Source: Stieleria bergensis
Lineage (GTDB): Bacteria > Planctomycetota > Planctomycetia > Pirellulales > Pirellulaceae
Assembly: GCA_007745635.1 (NCBI GenBank)
Contig: CP036272.1
Coordinates: 2,187,765-2,251,764 of the forward strand
Direction: 5' to 3'
DNA length: 64,000 nt
Shown one piece after another: positions 29,781-39,368 of the stretch. Made by a program: the position numbers and the translations under genes. The number at the start of each line of letters is the position of its first letter. Position 1 is the stretch's first letter. Below the pieces are notes generated by a model. It was not told the DNA's origin and did not search any database. It saw only the letters and a program-made list of their open reading frames with translations.

Positions 29781-30614
29781 CTAACGTCGAAGCAGGCCGT
29801 ATTTAAAGATGCACCATAACGCACTGACACCATCACGCCAGCCAATTTTTTTGCCCTCGTCGTACCAACGATGCTGATAGCGAATGGGGCGTTCGGTGAA
29901 GCGGAGCCGTTTGCGAGCCAGTTTGGCAGTCAGCTCAATTTCGATGCCAAAGCGATTTTCCTTCAGCCCGTCGGCGATGGATTCGAGATGTTTCCGGGGA
30001 ATCATCTTGTAACAGGTTTCCACGTCACTGAAGCGGACGCCGATTGCAATGCTGGCCAGCATCGTGATCATACCGTTGACCATCTGGTGCCACCAAGGAG
30101 ACAGCTGGCGATCATGATGGCCATAGCGTGTGCCGTAGCAGATGTCGGCTTCCTGGGCGATCAACGGTTGCAGGAGCAAGCGAAAGTCTGACGGCGAGTA
30201 TTCTTGGTCCGCGTCCTGGATGACGACGATGTCTCCCGTTGCATGCTGGAATCCACTGCGGATCGCGGCACCTTTGCCTTGATTCTTCTGGTGCCTGACC
30301 ACGGTGACGTCGTCGGCCTCTTCCAGCGTTTTTAACGCCTCGTCGGTGCCATCGGTGCTGCCATCGTCGATCAAGATGATCTGCATTGGAAGTTTTGTTT
30401 CGCGCAGCAAGTCCACCACCGATGCGACCGTCAGGGCTTCGTTGTAAACAGGCACAACAACCGACAGCACAAAGTCGGCCGGTAATGCAAAGATCGCCAG
30501 TCGTCGACAGGCGTCCTTCCCAACAAGACGCTCCATGCGTTCAACAAACTCTGCCGACCATGGGTTTGCCGTCTGTTCGGTGAGTTGCTGTTGGACTTTG
30601 TTAGGTAAGGTCAT
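29781..30614 (-). CDS. family 2 glycosyltransferase, dolichyl-phosphate mannosyltransferase-like
   Basis: 277 residues. The GT-A fold shows VVPVYNEALTVASVV near residue 52, the donor site DDGSTDGT near 83, and the metal-binding DADQEYSP near 134. Later motifs CYGTRYG and DVETCYKMIPR are typical of undecaprenyl/dolichyl-phosphate sugar transferases. No C-terminal membrane helices are obvious, unlike many DPM1 relatives. The gene is apparently monocistronic. The sugar transferred cannot be told from sequence. Confidence 0.88.
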   Translation of the reverse strand: MTLPNKVQQQLTEQTANPWSAEFVERMERLVGKDACRRLAIFALPADFVLSVVVPVYNEALTVASVVDLLRETKLPMQIILIDDGSTDGTDEALKTLEEADDVTVVRHQKNQGKGAAIRSGFQHATGDIVVIQDADQEYSPSDFRLLLQPLIAQEADICYGTRYGHHDRQLSPWWHQMVNGMITMLASIAIGVRFSDVETCYKMIPRKHLESIADGLKENRFGIEIELTAKLARKRLRFTERPIRYQHRWYDEGKKIGWRDGVSALWCIFKYGLLRR

Positions 30615-31038
30615 GTGGACAGTCGGTGGTCGTGAAAATCACAGCGTGGAAGTGATGCGATGGCTTGCGGGTTTTGTCTTACAGCCAGTGGAGTGTTTGA
30701 CGGTCGGTCAGTCTAGTAACTAGGAAATGCTGGGCAGCCCCAGAGTCGTTCAGAAGCCAGCATCCTGTTGAAGGCGTCAGGTAGCGGGGGGGCCAGTTGC
30801 CGCCTTCAGGCGATGGTTGGCTCAGTCGTTGTGACATGGCTGGATGGGCCTGAGGTGTAAGCTTGAAATCGTGGTGATGAATGCATCCTGATTTTGAAAA
30901 TCATTAAAAAAATAATCGCATGCTTTAACACGAAAATTACCGAGCGGTTTGCTGATCTGCTTTTCCAACATTGCTTAAACGTCACACTTTGTTGTTGACA
31001 CAAAGGTTGATGATTGGCAAATTCTTACTCACCAACGA

Positions 31039-31047
31039 TGTGGATAA
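31039..31047 (-). promoter_or_regulatory. DnaA-box-like nonamer
   Basis: TGTGGATAA is the exact reverse complement of the consensus DnaA box TTATCCACA. Another site, TTATCACAA at about 31082, differs at two positions. One perfect box in 1 kb is close to a single-site signal and may be chance. Confidence 0.3.
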
Positions 31048-31303
31048 CGTGTTCGCCGCTTTGTTGGACGACTTGTTCATCTTATCACAACTTTTTGAAA
31101 CTGGTTTGCTGCTGGGCGGCAAACGAGGGTGAGGTATCCCGAGAGTTGGGTGACCTGCTTGGGTTGAATGTGTTGTAAAGTTTGCATCGCCTTGCGATTC
31201 ACAAAAACAGCTCGTCGACGTATTCGCCCGAACCCCATTGAACCAATCAAACTTTGCCACCAAACGCTAGATGAACAACTCGCAGCGACTCAACAGAAAG
31301 CAT

Positions 31304-31382
31304 GGCGAATGCAGAACGCAGCGAACGCAAAACACAGCAAACGTAAACACAGCAAACGTAAACACAGCGAACGCAAAACACA
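31304..31382. repeat. degenerate 15/16-bp tandem repeat
   Basis: Units of the form AGCAAACGTAAACAC (15 bp) alternate with AGCGAACGCAAAACAC (16 bp), with about four clear copies and diverged ones on the left side. It is non-coding. Confidence 0.75.
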
Positions 31383-31595
31383 GGTGTGTTAGGACGGATT
31401 CCTAGCCTACCGACAGTCCTCCGGGATGGATCACGACTGTTCAAATGAGGAAGGCGGCAACTTTGGATCGCCGGCAAGTCAGCCCCACCGATTTGCTCAC
31501 ACGGATCGTAACTTCCGAACATTTATTGTCATTATTAACGGCGTTGAATTGACTTCGATCGATGGATTGATCGGTCAATGAAACCAATGGCAATC

Positions 31596-31635
31596 AAAAA
31601 GGCCAACCATCATGGAAGATGGCTGGCCTTTTTTT
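31596..31635. terminator. strong terminator, probably bidirectional
   Basis: A 16-bp stem with one mismatch (AAAAAGGCCAACCATC against GATGGCTGGCCTTTTT) has A and T tracts at both ends. It sits 64 bp after the M16 peptidase stop on the minus strand. Confidence 0.85.
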
Positions 31636-31698
31636 GTTTCTCAAACCAAGGCTGCTGCGGATCGCAGGCAGCTTTGTTCATTCCATGGCGCTCAGTCG

Positions 31699-34518
31699 TT
31701 ACTTGCTAAAGTCACCAGCGATTGCTTTGGCGGACTTGTTCCAGTGCAAGTGTTTCTTGATCGCGGCATTGACTTGATCAACGGTGGTTTCAGCAATCCG
31801 TTGCTCATGTTCGGCTGCAAACTTCATGGTGCGGCCGAGGAACAGTCCCTGCAGCAGTTCAGATGCCAAGGCTGCATCAGAGGTGCGACCGACGCGTTTT
31901 GCCTGCAGGTAAGCAGACTGAGCCTGTTCAAGCTCGGTCTGCTCGATGCCTTTGTCTCGGAACTTATCCATTTCTTCCTGGATCACCGAAATCAGCTTGT
32001 CTTTATTGTCTGGGTTGGTGATTGCGTACACGGTCCAGTCAACGCGTTTGTCTTTGGCGCGATTGCTAAGCGAGCTGCGAACGGTGTAGGAGAGTCCCTC
32101 TTGTTGACGCACTCGGTTGGCAAGTCGACTGCTTAAGCCACCGCCACCGAGAATGAAGTTCGCCAGTTCAAGCGGAGCAAACTCGGGGCTGCTATCAGAG
32201 AGCGACATTTCTTGCGAGGCAAAAAAGAAGGCGTTCTCTTTATCGGGGGTCTGAACGGATTCCAGTTTTCCCGCTTCGAGTCCATTGGCAGGGCGGTCAA
32301 TACGCACATAGGGCGTGTCAGTGGTCCAGCCTTCTAGGGACGCGTTGATGGCGTCCATGACGGCCTGTTGATCGAAGTCACCCACAACGCTCAGTTCGCC
32401 AACTTGGCCAGAGAGCAGCTCGTCGTGCAGGGCCACGATCTGTTCTCGCGTTGCGCTTCGATACATCGCAATCTCTTCGTCCAGCGTTTGCACGTAACGA
32501 ACATCATCGGAGCCATAAGGTGACAGTCGGCGGCGCACGTTGCGTGGGGCGAGCGCAGTTGGCTCGGTAGTGCTCTGTTGAATCTGCGTGATAATCTGTT
32601 CACGCAGGATCTCCAGTTCCTCGCTTTTGAACGCTGGCGTTCGCAGCACTTCGCCCAGCAGCTCGAGCACCTCCGCCAGATATTCTTTCTTGGTTTCCAG
32701 TGAAACCTGTAACACGCCTGGGAACGTTGAGACCTGCATCGTCGCACGCAGTCGCGTCAGTTCGTCTTTGAGTTGTTCGTAGCTCTTGTCTTCTGTGCCA
32801 CGAGCCATCAAGATCCCCAGCAGTTCAACGGCTCCGAGTCGATTGATCATGGACTTTTGATCCCCGAACCGCAGTGTCATGGATAGCGAAACCGATTGTC
32901 CACGAGACTGTTTTGGCAGCATGGCAAATCGCAGGCCACTGGGAAGTTCACCGCGTTTGGTGCGCGCTTCAATCTTGATTGGATCGGGATCAAAAACTTC
33001 GCCGCTTTGAACGACTTGGCGACCCTTGTAGTCCTTGAGCATGGCTTGCAGGTTGGGCGTTTCGGGGATTTGCACCCGTTCTGCTTGGTCCGCAGGCAAG
33101 AACAGGCCAACGGTGCGGTTGTTGCGAACCAGGTACTTGATGGCGACGGCTTGGACTTGCTCGGCGGTCAATGCTTCGACCCAGTCACGATACAAGAAGT
33201 ACAAACGCCAGTCGCCTTGAGCGGACCATTCGCTGAGCTGGATGGCCAATTGGTCCGTCTTGTTGGCTTGAAGCTCGCGTTGTTTGAGGATGTTCTGCTT
33301 GGCGCGCTCGACCTCTGCTTCGGTCACGGGCGTTGTCAGGAAAGACTGCTCTTGAACTTCGATCAGTTTGGCACGAGCGGATTCGATTGAGTTTCCGTTG
33401 GGGATTTCTGCAAAGCACATCAAGTTGCCCGGTTCCGCGTAAGCGAACGCAAACGATGAAACACTGCTGGCCAATTTGGTGGAGACCATGTCACGATACA
33501 GGCGACCACTGGGCTCGTTGCCCAAGATGCTAGAGAGCGCTTTGATGGCGGCAAACTCGGGGTGACCGCCAGCTGGCACGTGATAGGTCGTGCCCACGTA
33601 CTGCACATCGCCGACGCGTCGTAAGGCAACCGTTCGCTCGCCGTCTTTCGGTGGCTCGACGGTGTACGTTGGATCGATCGGCGTTTCGGGTGATTCCAGT
33701 TTGCCAAACGATTCGGAGACAAGCTGAAGAGCCGTTTCGGAATCGAACTTGCCAGCGATGATCACCATCACGTTGTCGGGGCGATAGTACTTTTTGTAAA
33801 AGCGACGCAAGCTGACAACGGGCACGCGTTCGATGTCGCTGCGGTTACCAATGGTGGATTGTCCGTAGTTGTGCCAGTCGTACGCAATCGATTGCATTCG
33901 CTGCATCAGCACGCGAAAGGGCGAGTTCTCGCTGCGTTCAAATTCGTTACGCACAACCGTCATTTCACTTTCCAGGTCCTCGCCACGGATGAAGCTATTG
34001 ATCAGACGGTCGGCTTCCAGATTGAGGGCGAACTTGAGGTTGTCTTCACTGGCTGGAAGTGTTTCGTAGTAGTTCGTTCGGTCAACCCAGGTTGTCCCAT
34101 TAAAGGTTGCCCCGCGTTCTTGTAGCACTTTGGGGATCTTGGGGTGTTCTGGCGTGCCTTTAAACAGCATGTGTTCTAGCAGGTGTGCCATGCCGGCTTC
34201 GCCGTAGCCTTCATGGCGCGAGCCAACAAAGACAGTCATGTTCACCGTGACCACTTCTTTGCTGGGGTCGGGAAACAGCAGCACACGGGTGCCGTTTTCC
34301 AGTGCGTATTCCGAGATCCCTTCGACTTCAGTGATTTTCATGATTCCCTCAGGAGCCTGCTGGCCGGGTTTTGCCACGGCTTCTTGCTGTTGCTGGCTGG
34401 TCGTTGCTTGTGGTGGTTGGCGATTGTCTTGCCCCTGCGCTTCTCTGGTGGACCCTGATATCGAGACTTGAAAGATCAGAATTGAAGCGAGGGCGACGAG
34501 ACGTATGCATCGATTCAC
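31699..34518 (-). CDS. M16 family zinc metallopeptidase, secreted
   Basis: 939 residues, the two-half size of full-length M16 proteases. A signal peptide is followed by a Gln-rich linker. The inverted zinc motif HxxEH is HLLEH at residues 112-116, and the distal zinc-ligand Glu is expected in NLEADRL near 170. Two M16 C-terminal modules follow, near 240-420 and 700-880. The second half lacks HxxEH, as normal for the family. It is likely a periplasmic or outer-membrane-side peptide-degrading enzyme. It stands alone with the terminator at 31596. Confidence 0.93.
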   Translation of the reverse strand: MNRCIRLVALASILIFQVSISGSTREAQGQDNRQPPQATTSQQQQEAVAKPGQQAPEGIMKITEVEGISEYALENGTRVLLFPDPSKEVVTVNMTVFVGSRHEGYGEAGMAHLLEHMLFKGTPEHPKIPKVLQERGATFNGTTWVDRTNYYETLPASEDNLKFALNLEADRLINSFIRGEDLESEMTVVRNEFERSENSPFRVLMQRMQSIAYDWHNYGQSTIGNRSDIERVPVVSLRRFYKKYYRPDNVMVIIAGKFDSETALQLVSESFGKLESPETPIDPTYTVEPPKDGERTVALRRVGDVQYVGTTYHVPAGGHPEFAAIKALSSILGNEPSGRLYRDMVSTKLASSVSSFAFAYAEPGNLMCFAEIPNGNSIESARAKLIEVQEQSFLTTPVTEAEVERAKQNILKQRELQANKTDQLAIQLSEWSAQGDWRLYFLYRDWVEALTAEQVQAVAIKYLVRNNRTVGLFLPADQAERVQIPETPNLQAMLKDYKGRQVVQSGEVFDPDPIKIEARTKRGELPSGLRFAMLPKQSRGQSVSLSMTLRFGDQKSMINRLGAVELLGILMARGTEDKSYEQLKDELTRLRATMQVSTFPGVLQVSLETKKEYLAEVLELLGEVLRTPAFKSEELEILREQIITQIQQSTTEPTALAPRNVRRRLSPYGSDDVRYVQTLDEEIAMYRSATREQIVALHDELLSGQVGELSVVGDFDQQAVMDAINASLEGWTTDTPYVRIDRPANGLEAGKLESVQTPDKENAFFFASQEMSLSDSSPEFAPLELANFILGGGGLSSRLANRVRQQEGLSYTVRSSLSNRAKDKRVDWTVYAITNPDNKDKLISVIQEEMDKFRDKGIEQTELEQAQSAYLQAKRVGRTSDAALASELLQGLFLGRTMKFAAEHEQRIAETTVDQVNAAIKKHLHWNKSAKAIAGDFSK

Positions 34519-34873
34519 TTTGTTGGCTCCGCGTGATTGACAGTGAAACAGCGTGATTGGGAGTTTGACTTGGGCAGGTTAACAATCCTGGCTCCCCGTC
34601 GCCAAACCCGGTGATGATTCCATTCTGCTGTCGCGAGGCAACAGCAAAGATTATTGTATCGGTTTGACCATGATGCAGTACCTGGGGCAATCGCAGAAGT
34701 GATGGCGTTCGACCTTCATCTGCGAGCCGTCTGTGCGAACGCGTTGCAGGTTGCCCCAGGAAGTTGCCTACATGGGGGCTACACTTCATTTCGCTGAGCG
34801 ACTAGTTTGGCAATCGAAGTGTTGTTATTTGACGCAACACGGCAAGTTCGCTGTTTACGAGGCAGAGCGGTTA
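34519..34873. other. intergenic region, 355 bp
   Basis: It separates the divergent M16 peptidase and Rieske genes and should contain both promoters. An open frame extends from 34733 into the Rieske gene, but its first 47 codons are not Rieske-like. Confidence 0.4.
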
Positions 34874-35242
34874 ATGCCCGATTCGACCCATCATTCAGAA
34901 CCCAGTCCTGATCCCACTGCAGATCAATGGATCGATGTCGCTGCGGTGGACGCGGTGCCAGAGGCAGGTGCGATCGAAGTCGTCGTGAAGGGGGAAGTGA
35001 TTGCCTTGTTTCGTTGCGACGGTCAACTGTTTGCACTGGACGGATTGTGCGCCCATCAAGGTGGACCAGTCGCTCAGGGGACGTTGGGGAAGACCGACGG
35101 AGGCAATCCCTGCGTGACCTGTCCTTGGCACGGTTGGCAATATGAGTTGGAAACGGGCATTCAGACCATCAATCGCCAACCTTTGCAGCGAGTGTTTCCC
35201 GTCCGGCAACAGGGCGATCGAATCGAAGTACAATTGGTCTAG
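34874..35242 (+). CDS. Rieske [2Fe-2S] ferredoxin-like protein
   Basis: 122 residues from the ATG at 34874, chosen because the longer frame adds unrelated sequence. The cluster ligands are Cys59 and His61 (CAHQGG) and Cys83 and His86 (CPWHGW), with the normal spacing. It resembles the small NirD/BphF-type Rieske electron carriers. There is no signal peptide, so it is probably cytoplasmic. The partner oxygenase or reductase is not evident nearby; the next gene is a sulfatase fusion 159 bp downstream. Confidence 0.9.
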   Translation: MPDSTHHSEPSPDPTADQWIDVAAVDAVPEAGAIEVVVKGEVIALFRCDGQLFALDGLCAHQGGPVAQGTLGKTDGGNPCVTCPWHGWQYELETGIQTINRQPLQRVFPVRQQGDRIEVQLV

Positions 35243-35401
35243 TTTTGTTGCTTGTCTCCGGATCGCGAATCGCCGGTTCGATCCCGTTTCCAGTCGGTCG
35301 CTCCACTGAATTCAGTTCGCGTTTGCTGCCAGAGCAAGCTCATTGTCCGCCATCAGCGAAAGAGAGCCTCGTCAGCGATGAGGCCTTGGGAAGTGTTTTC
35401 G

Positions 35402-37795
35402 ATGAGATTAGCCCCGTTCACCCTCTTGTTCGCCAGCTTGGTTGCCATGATGTCGTTCTCTGCAGTTTCGCAGGGAGAGGATCAGCGGCCAAACATCCTG
35501 CTCATTCTTGCCGACGATTTGGGCTATTCGGACTTAGGTTGCTATGGCAGCGAGATCCAGACACCCACGCTGGATGCCTTGGCCGAATCCGGTGTGCGCT
35601 TTTCAGAATGCTACAACACAGGACGCTGCTGGCCGACCCGAGCCTCGCTCTTAACCGGCTATTATCCCCAGCAGGTGCGGCGTGATTTTTTGCCAGGCAT
35701 TCCGACCGGCGGAGGGAATCGTGGCAAGCGACCCGCTTGGGCGAAACTGTTGCCACAGAGGTTAGGGGACGCAGGTTATCGCTGCTATCACAGTGGCAAG
35801 TGGCATCTCGATGGCGATCCTAAACAGCAAGGCTTTGACGAGAGTTGGACTGTCCAAGCCGGCAGGTACTTCCAGCCCAAGCCTGGAAAGGATGGCAAGC
35901 AAGGGCGGCCACTTGAATTTCGTGACGATTGGTATTTGACCAGCGCACTGGCCGATGATGCCATTGAGAATCTGCAGAACCACTTTCAGCAACACGCTGA
36001 ACAGCCCTTCTTTCAGTACTTGGCTTACACCGCACCGCACTTTCCCTTGCAAGCTTTGCAGGCCGATATCGATCGTTATCAAGCTGTCTATCAACAGGGG
36101 TGGGATCAGCTTCGCAATCAGCGATTGGCAAAGATGAAACAGTTGGGGTTGCTGAACAAGGATCAACACTTCCCTGCTCTTTCGCAGGTTGAACCCGGAC
36201 TCGGTGCACCTTACTTCTTTGCCGATGCGTATCAGATTTTGGGCCCAGGTGAAATGCGTTTTGCCAAGCCATGGAGCGCGCTTTCTGAGACACAGAAGCA
36301 ATTTCAAGCTGAAAAGATGGCGATCCATGCGGCGATGATCGATCGCATGGACCGTTCAATTGGTCGAGTCATTGAACTGTTAAAGAAACGCGATCAGCTT
36401 GATAACACGCTGGTTGTGTTTCTCTCTGATAATGGAGCCAGTGCGGAGCTGATGGTTCGTGGAGACGGCCATGATGCCAAAGCGCCAATGGGGTCGGCGT
36501 TCAGCTATCTCTGCTTGGGACCAGGGTGGTCGACCGTTTGTAACTCACCCTTTCGACGACACAAAACGTGGACGCATGAAGGCGGGATCTCGACGCCAAT
36601 GATTGTTTCCTGGCCAAAGTCAATCAAGGCTCGACGCGAACTTCTCGCTGGGCCTCAGCATGTGATTGACGTGCCAGTCACTTTGCTGGAACTGGCTGGT
36701 GTGACCGCGGATCCTGACGCTCCACCGACCCCCGGCCAGAGCTTCGCCAAACGCATCTTAGAACAGAACGAACCAACCGCTAGCGATCGAACGCTGTGGT
36801 GGTATCACGATGGACACCGGGCAATTCGAAAAGGTGACTGGAAGGCTGTGGCACCGTATGACGAGCCCTGGGAACTGTATCACGTGGCGGAGGATCGAGC
36901 CGAGACGCGGGACCTCGCGCTGAGCGAATTCGATCGGCTCAAGGTGCTGCGAGAGCTTTGGCAGGACGAAACAGACGCCATGATCGAATTGGCCAGCGCT
37001 GATCTAAACGCTGCTGAAAAAGCATCGGGCGCCAAGCAAACGGCGCACCGCAGCGGCAAAATGTGGGAGGCCCAGTTGGCCGCCAACACCAAGCGAAAGT
37101 CCGTGCTAATCAACGGGGAAACCTTTTTCGTTGAAGGACGCAAGGCGTTCTTGATGAAGCCCGATCAGCCCGCCCAAGGGAATCCATGGGTGTTCTACGC
37201 TCCGACCTTGCCCGGAATTCCGGACCGTCATGAATCCTGGATGCATCAGCAGTTTCTTGACGCTGGGCTTGCTGTTGCAGGCATTGATCTTGGCGAGGCC
37301 TACGGCAGTCCTCACAGCAGCAAGTACTTTGACGCTTTCTATCAGCACCTCCAAGACAAAGGCTATCACAAGCGTTGCGTGCTGCTGGGACGCAGTCGTG
37401 GTGGTTTGTGGATCAGCCGATTTGCGATTGATCATCCTGAACGCGTGCAAGCGATCGCAGGCATTTATCCAGTCTTTGATTACCGCAGTTATCCAGGTGT
37501 TGCTCGGGCTGGATTGGCGTATCGAGGGTTGGACTTCGAGGCGGCTCAGTTCACACCCGTGCTCACATTCCAGCCCGTCATCGACGCGTCCATTCCGGTG
37601 TTTCTGATTCACGGCGACGTGGACAAGGTGGTACCCTTGGAAGCCAATTCGCAGGCAATACTGAAAGCCTATCAGGCCGCCGGTAAAGGTGACTTGATTG
37701 AAATTGAAGTCCCCAAAGGCCAGGGGCATAATGTTTGGCCAGGCTTCTTTCGAAGTCAGAAACTCGTTGACTTTGTGATCGAGCACGCAGAGTAA
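35402..37795 (+). CDS. sulfatase fused to a C-terminal alpha/beta hydrolase
   Basis: 797 residues from the ATG at 35402, which begins a signal peptide (MRLAPFTLLFASLVAMMSF). The sulfatase part spans about residues 28-510: metal-binding DD at 38-39 (LADDLGYSD), formylglycine motif Cys76-W-P-T-R80, DNGAS near 345 and HEGGISTPMI near 395. From about residue 590 an alpha/beta hydrolase follows, with nucleophile elbow GRSRGG (Ser665), Asp741 in HGDVDKVVP and His776 in GQGHN. Both active sites look intact, so the protein may remove sulfate and ester groups from one polysaccharide. The Cys needs conversion by a formylglycine-generating enzyme not encoded here. Confidence 0.9.
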   Translation: MRLAPFTLLFASLVAMMSFSAVSQGEDQRPNILLILADDLGYSDLGCYGSEIQTPTLDALAESGVRFSECYNTGRCWPTRASLLTGYYPQQVRRDFLPGIPTGGGNRGKRPAWAKLLPQRLGDAGYRCYHSGKWHLDGDPKQQGFDESWTVQAGRYFQPKPGKDGKQGRPLEFRDDWYLTSALADDAIENLQNHFQQHAEQPFFQYLAYTAPHFPLQALQADIDRYQAVYQQGWDQLRNQRLAKMKQLGLLNKDQHFPALSQVEPGLGAPYFFADAYQILGPGEMRFAKPWSALSETQKQFQAEKMAIHAAMIDRMDRSIGRVIELLKKRDQLDNTLVVFLSDNGASAELMVRGDGHDAKAPMGSAFSYLCLGPGWSTVCNSPFRRHKTWTHEGGISTPMIVSWPKSIKARRELLAGPQHVIDVPVTLLELAGVTADPDAPPTPGQSFAKRILEQNEPTASDRTLWWYHDGHRAIRKGDWKAVAPYDEPWELYHVAEDRAETRDLALSEFDRLKVLRELWQDETDAMIELASADLNAAEKASGAKQTAHRSGKMWEAQLAANTKRKSVLINGETFFVEGRKAFLMKPDQPAQGNPWVFYAPTLPGIPDRHESWMHQQFLDAGLAVAGIDLGEAYGSPHSSKYFDAFYQHLQDKGYHKRCVLLGRSRGGLWISRFAIDHPERVQAIAGIYPVFDYRSYPGVARAGLAYRGLDFEAAQFTPVLTFQPVIDASIPVFLIHGDVDKVVPLEANSQAILKAYQAAGKGDLIEIEVPKGQGHNVWPGFFRSQKLVDFVIEHAE

Positions 37796-37895
37796 CCCAC
37801 TAGCGTGAGAGACGGCTTTGTGGCCTCATCGCGCCTGGATGGTGCTCTTCACGTGACGCGTGGGAAGCACTGTCCCGGAAAAGTGACGCTGCCGA

Positions 37896-38858
37896 TCAAA
37901 AGGGAGCGTGCGGGTACTTTTGCGCCAAGCTTGCTGGGTCGGTGATGCCGCGAATCGAATGCCCCACCAACGCTCCTGCGGCCCGTCCGTACACGCTGCC
38001 ACCAGGCAGGAACCCAAGCGTCTGCGAACCCAAGGAGCCAAAGAAGTCAGGTTCTAGAATGCGCTCTGCTTCTGTGATCGCACCATGATTTCTTTGGCTG
38101 CGATAGTGTCGATACACTTCACGGTTGGCCAGACGTTCATGTGTAAGACCAATGATCGGGAACTCTTGGGTGACCGCGTAGTTGCCTGGTGTGTTTCGGC
38201 CGTGAACATCTTTGGCGTACGCTGCCTTTGCCATCGCGATGCTGGGAATATCCGAATACAAGTGAATGGAGTCGGTGAACGGATTGTACCAGTCTCCGCC
38301 AATCACTCGGCCCGGAATGACCGTGTAGCGAATGCAGTCATAAACGCCGAACGTGCAGCGCCATCCGGCGGAGATTTTTTTGTTGTGGATCAAACGCTTG
38401 AATTCACCAATCGGGTCGTACTGATTGCTACGAACCAATGTGGAATGCAAACCGTGGCGATGGAGATACTGCAGCACCTCTCGTTCTGTCGCAGGGCTGA
38501 TCCGATGACAGTCGGCACGCTTGTCCCATAAGGCGATTTTGTTCGGGTAGCCAAGGATGTTGGCGCAACCATCGAACCAACCAATTGCCGAACCGCGACG
38601 CAGTTGGGAGCGATTGCCGGAGAATAAACTGTCGCATCCGCCATCATAGATGCTGTCGCAACTGTCATCAATCTGCACGGGCATCTGATCGCAATCACAG
38701 ACGCCGACCGCTTGGTCGCAGCAGTCGCAACTGGGCAGCGATGAGTGTGAAGCCATTCGATGTCCATGAAAGGAATGGCAGCCTGTCATCAAGGCAACGC
38801 AGCACGCAGCGAGAAGAAACGCGGCTCGTTTGTAACCGTTGACCAACATCATGTTCAT
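37896..38858 (-). CDS. Cys-rich lipoprotein of unknown function
   Basis: 320 residues. The signal ends in the lipobox LMTGC (Cys27). Directly after it, a Cys/Asp-rich stretch near residues 43-80 carries CDCCDQ, VCDCDQ and two more cysteines, which may bind metal or form disulfides. The rest (RYTVIPGRVIGGDWYNPFTDSIHLYSD, shown in part) has recognisable hydrophilic motifs but no family I can name; an HERLANREVYRHY segment is notable. It is convergent with the sulfatase fusion gene. I do not recognise it and assign no function. Confidence 0.7.
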   Translation of the reverse strand: MNMMLVNGYKRAAFLLAACCVALMTGCHSFHGHRMASHSSLPSCDCCDQAVGVCDCDQMPVQIDDSCDSIYDGGCDSLFSGNRSQLRRGSAIGWFDGCANILGYPNKIALWDKRADCHRISPATEREVLQYLHRHGLHSTLVRSNQYDPIGEFKRLIHNKKISAGWRCTFGVYDCIRYTVIPGRVIGGDWYNPFTDSIHLYSDIPSIAMAKAAYAKDVHGRNTPGNYAVTQEFPIIGLTHERLANREVYRHYRSQRNHGAITEAERILEPDFFGSLGSQTLGFLPGGSVYGRAAGALVGHSIRGITDPASLAQKYPHAPF

Positions 38859-39368
38859 CCGTGAAACGATGGCAAAATAGGGGTAAGGGCTGCACGCTTA
38901 GCAGAGCGCAGTTCTGTGATGTGTGTTTAGCAGGCTGTGATGTGTGTTTAGCAGGCTGTGATGTGTGTTTAGCAGGCTGTGATGTGTGTTTAGCAGGCTG
39001 TGATGTGTGTTTAGCAGGCTATGATGTGTGTTTAGCAGGCAATGTGCATCGGTGCTGATCGTCCGCACTTGCCAGATAGGTGAGTGGTCTGGCAAGTCAA
39101 TCGGAGAAGCCCGATCGAAGGTGCAAGGCATCACAGTGCCGAGTCCCTCACTATCGTCCATCGGCAATCTAGAGAGCGATTTTTACCTGAACAACGTAGT
39201 CTGTGAAAATCCGCAAGGGTTTCTTAGCCCGTGCATCCGGAACAGCTTAACAGTGCGTCTGAATCAGAGTCTCGATCGCCCCAATGGTCACCTTGGTTGT
39301 CACGAGAACGCCGGCGGACTCCGGTCGCGTTATTCCGTGGCGGGCGGCCAGCACTTGTCGCGCATGCA
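38859..39368. other. 510-bp gene-poor region with a 21-bp tandem array
   Basis: It holds six tandem copies of a 21-bp unit (see the repeat at 38915). An open frame 38861-39058 reads through the array as CDVCLAG heptads, but the opposite strand is open too, so coding is unproven. The rest shows nothing I can name. Confidence 0.5.
38915..39040. repeat. 21-bp tandem repeat, six copies
   Basis: Six head-to-tail 21-bp units begin TGTGATGTGTG and end TTAGCAGGC. Five are identical and the last differs at one base (TATG for TGTG). The near-identity suggests recent expansion. The period is a multiple of three, so it stays open in several frames. Confidence 0.95.

Larger units (their letters stand above)
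30615..31595. other. 981-bp gene-free region with AT-rich patch and repeat
   Basis: It lies between the divergent start of the glycosyltransferase gene and the terminator after the M16 peptidase. An AT-rich patch at about 30895-30940 stands out from the surrounding composition. A perfect DnaA-box-like nonamer is at 31039 and a degenerate minisatellite at 31304. I find no supportable gene; the small open frames over the repeat look like chance ones. Confidence 0.5.

Noticed and set aside
35270..35300. GGTTCGATCCC, T-arm-like
   Set aside because: The flanks do not pair into a T stem and there is no acceptor stem; it lies just before the sulfatase start.
38915..39040. possible CRISPR array
   Set aside because: Units are directly adjacent with no spacers, so this is a tandem repeat.
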